Shown: positions 57,750-64,000 of the stretch, piece by piece | Layout: every line of letters starts with the position of its first letter | How positions within the stretch are numbered: the first letter of the stretch is position 1 | Assembly: GCA_026874595.1 (NCBI GenBank) | Contig: CM049322.1 | Span: 51,189,340 to 51,253,339, forward strand | Length of the DNA: 64,000 nt | From: Sipunculus nudus | Lineage: Eukaryota > Annelida > Sipuncula > Golfingiida > Sipunculidae | Direction of reading: 5' to 3' | Notes under the pieces: model-generated | Database searches by the model: none | Seen by the model: only the letters and a program-made list of their open reading frames with translations | Told to the model about the DNA's origin: nothing | Translations under genes and position numbers: made by a program

Positions 57750-59845
57750 AACTGGTACTCAGATTAAGACCATCTCAACACTCATATCAGAGCCCATCTC
57801 AACACTCATTTGTTGTTGCAATAGGACGTCACAATGCAATTTAAGGGTTTGTGACCCGTCTGGATCATGTATTTCCTCAAAATTTACCTGATGTAAAAAT
57901 CTGTCATCTCCTTGCAGCAGCATACTGCCAATACCTTCCTCTGATGCATCACTGCGTATGATAAACATTCTATTAAAATCCGGCAGTCATAGGGTGGGAC
58001 AGTTCGCTAGACTTGCCTTTTTTTCTTGAAGCCCTTCCCCAAATTATCCGATTTGGTTGACATTTACACGTTAAATATGTCAGTGGTACGGCTAATTCTG
58101 AATAATTGAAGACGATTATGCGGTAATAACCTGTGAGCTCAAGGTTAGCTCTCAGGAATATTTTTTTAGTAGGCTTATAAGTTGCCTGTATCTTCTACAG
58201 TAGGACTGTAACAGTTACTATGCAACCCGTACCTAATCTATGACCTAGGAATCCTAAGCCTTCATAGCCCACAAATGTCTCGGATGACTTCACGGCAAGA
58301 TTTGCGTCATACAACCTCCCTAACACTTCACAGAGAGCATGTAGGTTGTCATCCTATGTAACGGTATATATTAAGATTTGATACTCAATCTAGGACCTTC
58401 TGCATCATCCTGGTGGTAACAGCGCCTGTTGTGACTAATCTAAAAGGCAACATTTAAAGTAACGATCTGGCGTCGCAAATGCCATTTCATCACATACGCA
58501 GCGGTGACAGGTATTTGCTAATATCCCTTTATATGGTCTATTTTTGCAAAATATCTACTGAGAGATTATTCTTGGAATTAAACCTCTGGATTTGGATGGG
58601 CTCTAGGTAGAAGATAACTGCTTTGTTGAGCTTTCTATCAAGAACGGAATCTTACTGTCGGGCAAACCTAACATCAAACATGGCACAGCAAATCTCAAGT
58701 CTGATTTCTCTATGACCCCAGGTGCAAGCAAATTGTCAATAACTTAGCCTGCAGCACCAGATATGGCTTTGTCCTTACTGGTTTATCTAAGGTGAGTAAA
58801 ATTTCCCATTCTATTACATCAGTGCATTTAGGTACATCAGTGAATGCGTCTCTAAATTGATCAAGGGTTTCGCGTACTGCTACACCGCCTTATCCATAGT
58901 TTATTGTCTATATATGTACCTCACTTATGCACTGGCTCTGTATGGAACTGGGCATGAGGATAAAAGCCTCAAAACCGTTGGCTTTAACCAAGTGATCTTT
59001 GTCCCACGACAGCACAATAGAGAATTATCCTCAACACATTTTAATTCACTCACCGCAGCGAGAATGTACTGTGGCTCTGGTTTAGTAAGATACTGCTCTC
59101 GCAGTGTTTAACTTCCCATTCACCTTAACTGGGTAGTCAAGGTCAGTGACTTTCCCCATGACAGGATATGGCCCCTTCCATTGCACTAATTGTTAGTTGC
59201 AATCAGTCAGCAACAAAAAAAAGCTTGATCGCTGATATCAATATCTCGCAACCAAATCCCTCTATCACAGAGACTTTTTATTTCAAACTGCAGCCTTTTC
59301 AAAGACCAAACTCATGATGGTGCATGTATCACTTAAAAGTTCGGTCAAGTCAAGGACGTATTGATACATGGTTTAAACCTCCACATCTGTGCCCTCTTTA
59401 AACTAGAGTTCACACAATATCTGCACTGGACCTCTTACAAACCGCCCGTTAAGCAACTCAAAGGGCATAACTCGGCCCGTGCTTTCCTGCGGAACTTCAC
59501 AAAAGATGAACAATACAGCATTCACATATCGATCCCAATCTTTGGGTCGCACACTCCACATCCACTTAAGCATCCCTTTAATGTGCTCCACCATCCTGTT
59601 GCAAATAAGGTGGTAAGGTGTGTTGGTCAACTGCTTGATCGATAGCCATCTGCTAAACTCCTGAATGTGTTCAGTGGTAAATTGACTCCCCATTTCAGTG
59701 AGAATTTCGGCCAGTATACCTTCTCGCATGTATATTTGTACTAGTACCTCTGCTACCGTGAACATCTCTATGTTTGGCAGTGGCACAGAGTCACACCAGC
59801 AAGTGGCATAGTCAATAACAGTGAGAATATAACGATTCCCCTAAT
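57750..59845 (-). mobile_element. Decayed Ty3/Gypsy pol, integrase upstream of reverse transcriptase (Gmr1-like order)
   Basis: In minus sense the pieces run: integrase core (about 59840-59403: VIDYAT with the first catalytic Asp, GSQFT, VEHIKG with the catalytic Glu, PKDWDRY, QESTG), a GPY/F-type segment (about 59190-59110: WKGPYP-like, VMGKVTDLDYPV), an RT N-terminal segment (about 58880-58740: RDAFTDVP, VRTKPY, LLAPGVIEKSD), an RT core remnant (about 58440: PFRLVTTGA), an RT C-terminal segment (about 58340-58225: LCEVLGRLYDANL, FLGHRLG) and RNase H (57968-57900: FIIRSDASEEGIGSMLLQ). Frameshifts and stops break every block except part of the integrase and RNase H. Usual Ty3/Gypsy order is RT-RH-IN; IN before RT is the order known from Gmr1-like elements. 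No LTRs were found. A SINE-like unit cuts the upstream end. Confidence 0.75.
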
Positions 59846-59850
59846 CTGAT

Positions 59851-60120
59851 ACATGGACAGTCAAGTGGTAAAACGCTCGATCCTCTCCACAGGCAACCTT
59901 GGTTTGAATCCTGGTGTGGCTAAGAGAGTGGGTTAGTGTTGGACTGTCTAAGGTCGGTGTTTTTTCCAGGTGTTCCAGTTTTCTCCACCCTTATCGACCA
60001 CCAAGCTTTAACATTGAGCCATGGAAAGTGCCTCGTTTTTCTTATTATAACTAGTTGTACAATCCATGTAAAATATAAAGAAAGTTTATATTATACCGGG
60101 TGTATTGGGCAGAATAATTT
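59851..60120 (+). mobile_element. tRNA-derived SINE-like unit
   Basis: AGTCAAGTGGTAAAACGCTC (A-box-like, about 59859) and GGTTTGAATCC (B box, 59901-59911) lie about 42 bases apart, as in a tRNA promoter. A central block with TTTTTTCCAGGTGTTCCAG and TTTTCTCCACC follows, as in many invertebrate SINEs. Only the part after 59923 is included in the tandem duplication. Confidence 0.6.
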
Positions 60121-61033
60121 ATGACACAATTAATCTGACCGGTGCGTCGATTCTCGTTCAACAAATAAAAATGTATAGCTCAATCGGAGAAAAAACAAAG
60201 CATGATTAAACTAACCAATATGATTCACATCCAGACAAAATGCATCCTCATTTTTCTAAAAGAATTGTTACTGACCCTGATCTATGAAATAATTATCCCA
60301 AACTCAAAAGGGTATTTACTTTATTGGTAGGTCATATATAAGTCAAATTTGAACCCAATATGTCAGTCAATCATTCAGATTATATATCATTCAGAAACAA
60401 ATATGTGGACAGATGACCACTGTGACCTTGACCTAGTGACCCCAAAATTAATCAGGTTCATCTCCTATTTGCAGGCCACCTTTATGTGTTAGATAGAAGG
60501 TTTGGGATGAAAGTGTGGCTTACATGCATCCACAATCTTTCTAAATAAGTGGGTCCTGTGACCTTGACTGTTTACAACATTACCCTAAAATTTGAAAGAG
60601 TTCTTGCTTTAAAGGTGGTGTCATATATAATTCAAGTTTGAAATTGATATTTCAATCAAAACTGGAGTTATCATCAGGAAACAAATTTGACGGACATACA
60701 GAAAGATTCATAGACGGACAGACAGGATGATTATATGAAATCTGCTTATTCAAGCTGGGTCCTAATAACACATAAGGGTTCAGGACACCAGATGAAACCA
60801 TAGTTGCAAATCTGATAGTATCAATATAATTTGGTAGTCTCAAAATTAAGGAAAAAATTCATAAAAAATAGAAAAAATACAGGTGGCAGCACCAGTCTTC
60901 AGGAACTGAAGAAACCAGTCATAATCAACCAGGTTTTGTGACACTAGATGAAACCACAGTTTAGAAACTGACATAATAGCTGTCATTTGACATTCTTAAT
61001 AACCGAAAAAAATTGTTTAAAAGAAAAAAATGC
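59923..61033. repeat. 1,111-bp tandem duplication, copy 1
   Basis: Aligned with 61034-62144 at a constant offset of 1,111 bases. I saw one substitution (T at about 60709 versus G at about 61820). Contains the SINE body, TGACCTTGACC-type repeats and part of a cassette. Confidence 0.95.
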
Positions 61034-62144
61034 AGAGAGTGGGTTAGTGTTGGACTGTCTAAGGTCGGTGTTTTTTCCAGGTGTTCCAGTTTTCTCCACC
61101 CTTATCGACCACCAAGCTTTAACATTGAGCCATGGAAAGTGCCTCGTTTTTCTTATTATAACTAGTTGTACAATCCATGTAAAATATAAAGAAAGTTTAT
61201 ATTATACCGGGTGTATTGGGCAGAATAATTTATGACACAATTAATCTGACCGGTGCGTCGATTCTCGTTCAACAAATAAAAATGTATAGCTCAATCGGAG
61301 AAAAAACAAAGCATGATTAAACTAACCAATATGATTCACATCCAGACAAAATGCATCCTCATTTTTCTAAAAGAATTGTTACTGACCCTGATCTATGAAA
61401 TAATTATCCCAAACTCAAAAGGGTATTTACTTTATTGGTAGGTCATATATAAGTCAAATTTGAACCCAATATGTCAGTCAATCATTCAGATTATATATCA
61501 TTCAGAAACAAATATGTGGACAGATGACCACTGTGACCTTGACCTAGTGACCCCAAAATTAATCAGGTTCATCTCCTATTTGCAGGCCACCTTTATGTGT
61601 TAGATAGAAGGTTTGGGATGAAAGTGTGGCTTACATGCATCCACAATCTTTCTAAATAAGTGGGTCCTGTGACCTTGACTGTTTACAACATTACCCTAAA
61701 ATTTGAAAGAGTTCTTGCTTTAAAGGTGGTGTCATATATAATTCAAGTTTGAAATTGATATTTCAATCAAAACTGGAGTTATCATCAGGAAACAAATTTG
61801 ACGGACATACAGAAAGATGCATAGACGGACAGACAGGATGATTATATGAAATCTGCTTATTCAAGCTGGGTCCTAATAACACATAAGGGTTCAGGACACC
61901 AGATGAAACCATAGTTGCAAATCTGATAGTATCAATATAATTTGGTAGTCTCAAAATTAAGGAAAAAATTCATAAAAAATAGAAAAAATACAGGTGGCAG
62001 CACCAGTCTTCAGGAACTGAAGAAACCAGTCATAATCAACCAGGTTTTGTGACACTAGATGAAACCACAGTTTAGAAACTGACATAATAGCTGTCATTTG
62101 ACATTCTTAATAACCGAAAAAAATTGTTTAAAAGAAAAAAATGC
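61034..62144. repeat. 1,111-bp tandem duplication, copy 2
   Basis: Second copy. The junction shows a short shared AGA at the breakpoints, suggesting microhomology-mediated or replication-slippage duplication, or an assembly artefact. Confidence 0.95.
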
Positions 62145-64000
62145 AGATGGCACCACCCTTATTCTTATACTGACAACCCTAGTTATGATCAATATTCAAG
62201 GCAAACAATGCATTAATTATCAAGATACTGGAGATGTTGAATCAAATTTTTAATTACTCTGGGGGGTACTTAAAAGCCCCATAACTCATAGGATATAGGT
62301 GACCTTATTTCAGGTTTCAGAGGTGACTTTTTATCGACAAAACCGGATATTCAATAAGAAGTTTCTAGGGTCTTTCTAGGGACTTTCATTCAGCTGAAAT
62401 GAATACTGAATATAATAATAATTTTATTCCATCACATATAAAACACAGTAAAATGATCCGACAAACTCAATATGCATTTTTAAAAACTGAGGAAAACTAT
62501 AAACCAGCCAGTGACAAGAATACAGGGGCACCATGCAGCAGATTGATCATATTAAGGGAAAACTGAGGGGAAAATATATTTACATTTACTCAAGAGAAAG
62601 TCCTTGGAAATTAATAGATGATTATTTAAGAAATTAACACTTTGATGAGACCAAAGTAATGAAACAGTAATAAAACTGATGAAAGGCTAACAACCTGGTA
62701 ACCAGCATGCAATAACTCAAACTGGATTAAGAATAAAGACTTCAGGTGCAGGCCATTGATTACATGTACAATGAGGCACCAAACCTTCATACAATGCTAT
62801 AATACGAGTTGTCTGCAATGATTCTGAAGACCCAGTTCATCCAAATGTCCTCAAACTTTGCATGATAAGAGGAATACATCTGAAGAGGAGGCACATTCTT
62901 GTACTTTGATTAATTAATGCAAGTGAATATGCTTGAATACATTCACATGACTGTTATTTTTTAAGTGCTGAGAACTAACTGAAACCGTCATAACATTGTC
63001 AAAACTGAAGATAACCCCAATTCCAAATTTATTTAAATACTTTCACCAATTAAAAAATATGTGCACAATATATTGAAATTTCATACAGCCTTTGTTGAGA
63101 AAAGCAATCCCTTGTGTCAGAATTTGATGGAAAAGCACAGGAACCAGGGCCAAAGTAACAATGTGTCTGACATGGTTTTGAAAAACTGCGTTGGGCCAAT
63201 TTTCTTAAAACTGTGCTTGATGACATAGATATATCTCAGGATGATGCGCATACTTTCATTATTTTGATTATACACACCACGACTCCATAATAGGAGTAAT
63301 ACCTTGTTGGATGTTCACTTAGAAACTTTTAGGAATAGCAGTAACGATTTGTGTCCTGTCAACGGACAGACAGAAAGACGGCACGACAGTGGATGGACGG
63401 GCGATGGACAAAGAGTGATGGTAATAGCTCAGATAACTTTCAGTCAGCCAAGTCATAATGCATATAAAATCACCAACAAGTTGCCCATGGGCCATGACGC
63501 TCAGATAAACTTGACTGTCTGCTCATTTCTTATATTAATGTTATATATTGTCTGTTAGCATAGCCTATGGTTAATGCTACTATGTTGAAAAATAGACAGA
63601 AAATAAAAATTTAAGGATTCACAGGAGACCTGCCCAGGACCCCCCTGGATTCTGACATATGAGGGTTCCCAGAAAAATGGATACAATTTGTACTCGGTCT
63701 GTCTGGGTGCTAAAAATCATTTTTCTGGTCCATAGCTCGCAGAATATAGGACACTAGTATAACCCAATTTCAGGTTTCCAAGGAGAATTGCCAAGGACTT
63801 TCCTGAATGTCATGTTAGAAGAGCCTAGGGCTAATTGATTCAATTTGTGACCTGTTTGGCTGCTCAAAATCATGCTTTTGGCCAGTAGCTTGCAGAATAT
63901 GTGTCACTATGATCTAATTTTAAATTTCATAGGACATTTGCCCGAATCTAGGCCTAATGCATACAAATTGTACACATCTGACATTAAAGGTACATGAATC
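62145..64000. other. Cassette remnants and non-coding sequence to the window end
   Basis: 62145-62400 is a partial ~330-bp cassette. 62400-63300 is AT-rich with nothing recognised. 63300-63460 is a cassette tail (GGACAGACAGAAAGACGGCA, then GTAATAGCTCAGATAACTTT). 63480 starts another head (TGCCCATGGGCCATGACGCT). 63590-64000 holds two to three ~150-bp units like those at 41190-42060. Confidence 0.5.

Noticed and set aside
59859-59911. Functional tRNA gene
   Set aside because: A- and B-box-like motifs are present, but the cloverleaf stems do not pair and the unit continues into a SINE-like body.

Overview
The window is eukaryotic, AT-rich nuclear DNA. Coding sequence occurs as short GT-AG exons separated by introns of hundreds to thousands of bases. 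The exon content, dispersed repeats ending in GGACAGACGGACGGAC followed by a CTCAG hairpin, dense TA microsatellites and a Jockey-like retroelement together suggest a marine mollusc, most likely a bivalve. That assignment is inference; nothing in the window fixes the species.

Three host genes can be rebuilt exon by exon. (1) On the plus strand, 4150-8988, is the 3' part of a gene for an acidic protein with six IQ calmodulin-binding motifs; its 5' end lies left of the window or was not found. (2) On the minus strand, 24292 down to 12256, is an apparently complete 13-exon GB1/RHD3-type GTPase of the atlastin/RNF112/GBP superfamily, predicted at 561 aa. It has the DTQG and RD motifs, but the P-loop lysine is arginine and no C-terminal membrane segment is visible. 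(3) On the minus strand, 54409 down to about 33536, is a MAP kinase kinase of the MKK3/6 type. The ATP-binding lysine is kept, but the HRD aspartate, the metal-binding asparagine, the DFG aspartate and the F-helix aspartate are all lost, so it is predicted to be a pseudokinase. It has two candidate 3' exons.

Layout: 1-3971 is a near-identical copy of 12846-17195 (segmental duplication). The left copy carries three antisense exons of the GTPase gene and is cut off from that gene's 5' exons by the IQ gene. 8989-12255 holds 3' flanks, a degenerate ~40-bp minisatellite and a foldback element. 12256-24292 is the GTPase gene. 24293-33535 is mostly non-coding with repeats. 33536-54409 is the pseudokinase gene, whose large introns carry a 5'-truncated Jockey-like retrotransposon (39090-41189), a foldback element inside TA repeats (36941-37771), and tandem arrays of ~145, ~150 and ~330 bp cassettes. 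54410-64000 is repeat-dominated: cassette arrays, a 25-bp minisatellite, a decayed Ty3/Gypsy pol with integrase upstream of reverse transcriptase (Gmr1-like order), a SINE-like unit, and a 1,111-bp tandem duplication.

No pathway links the three genes directly. Both minus-strand genes belong to families often used in stress or innate immune signalling, and both carry substitutions at catalytic positions. All gene models rest on reading splice sites, frames and family motifs by eye; no transcript or database search was available.
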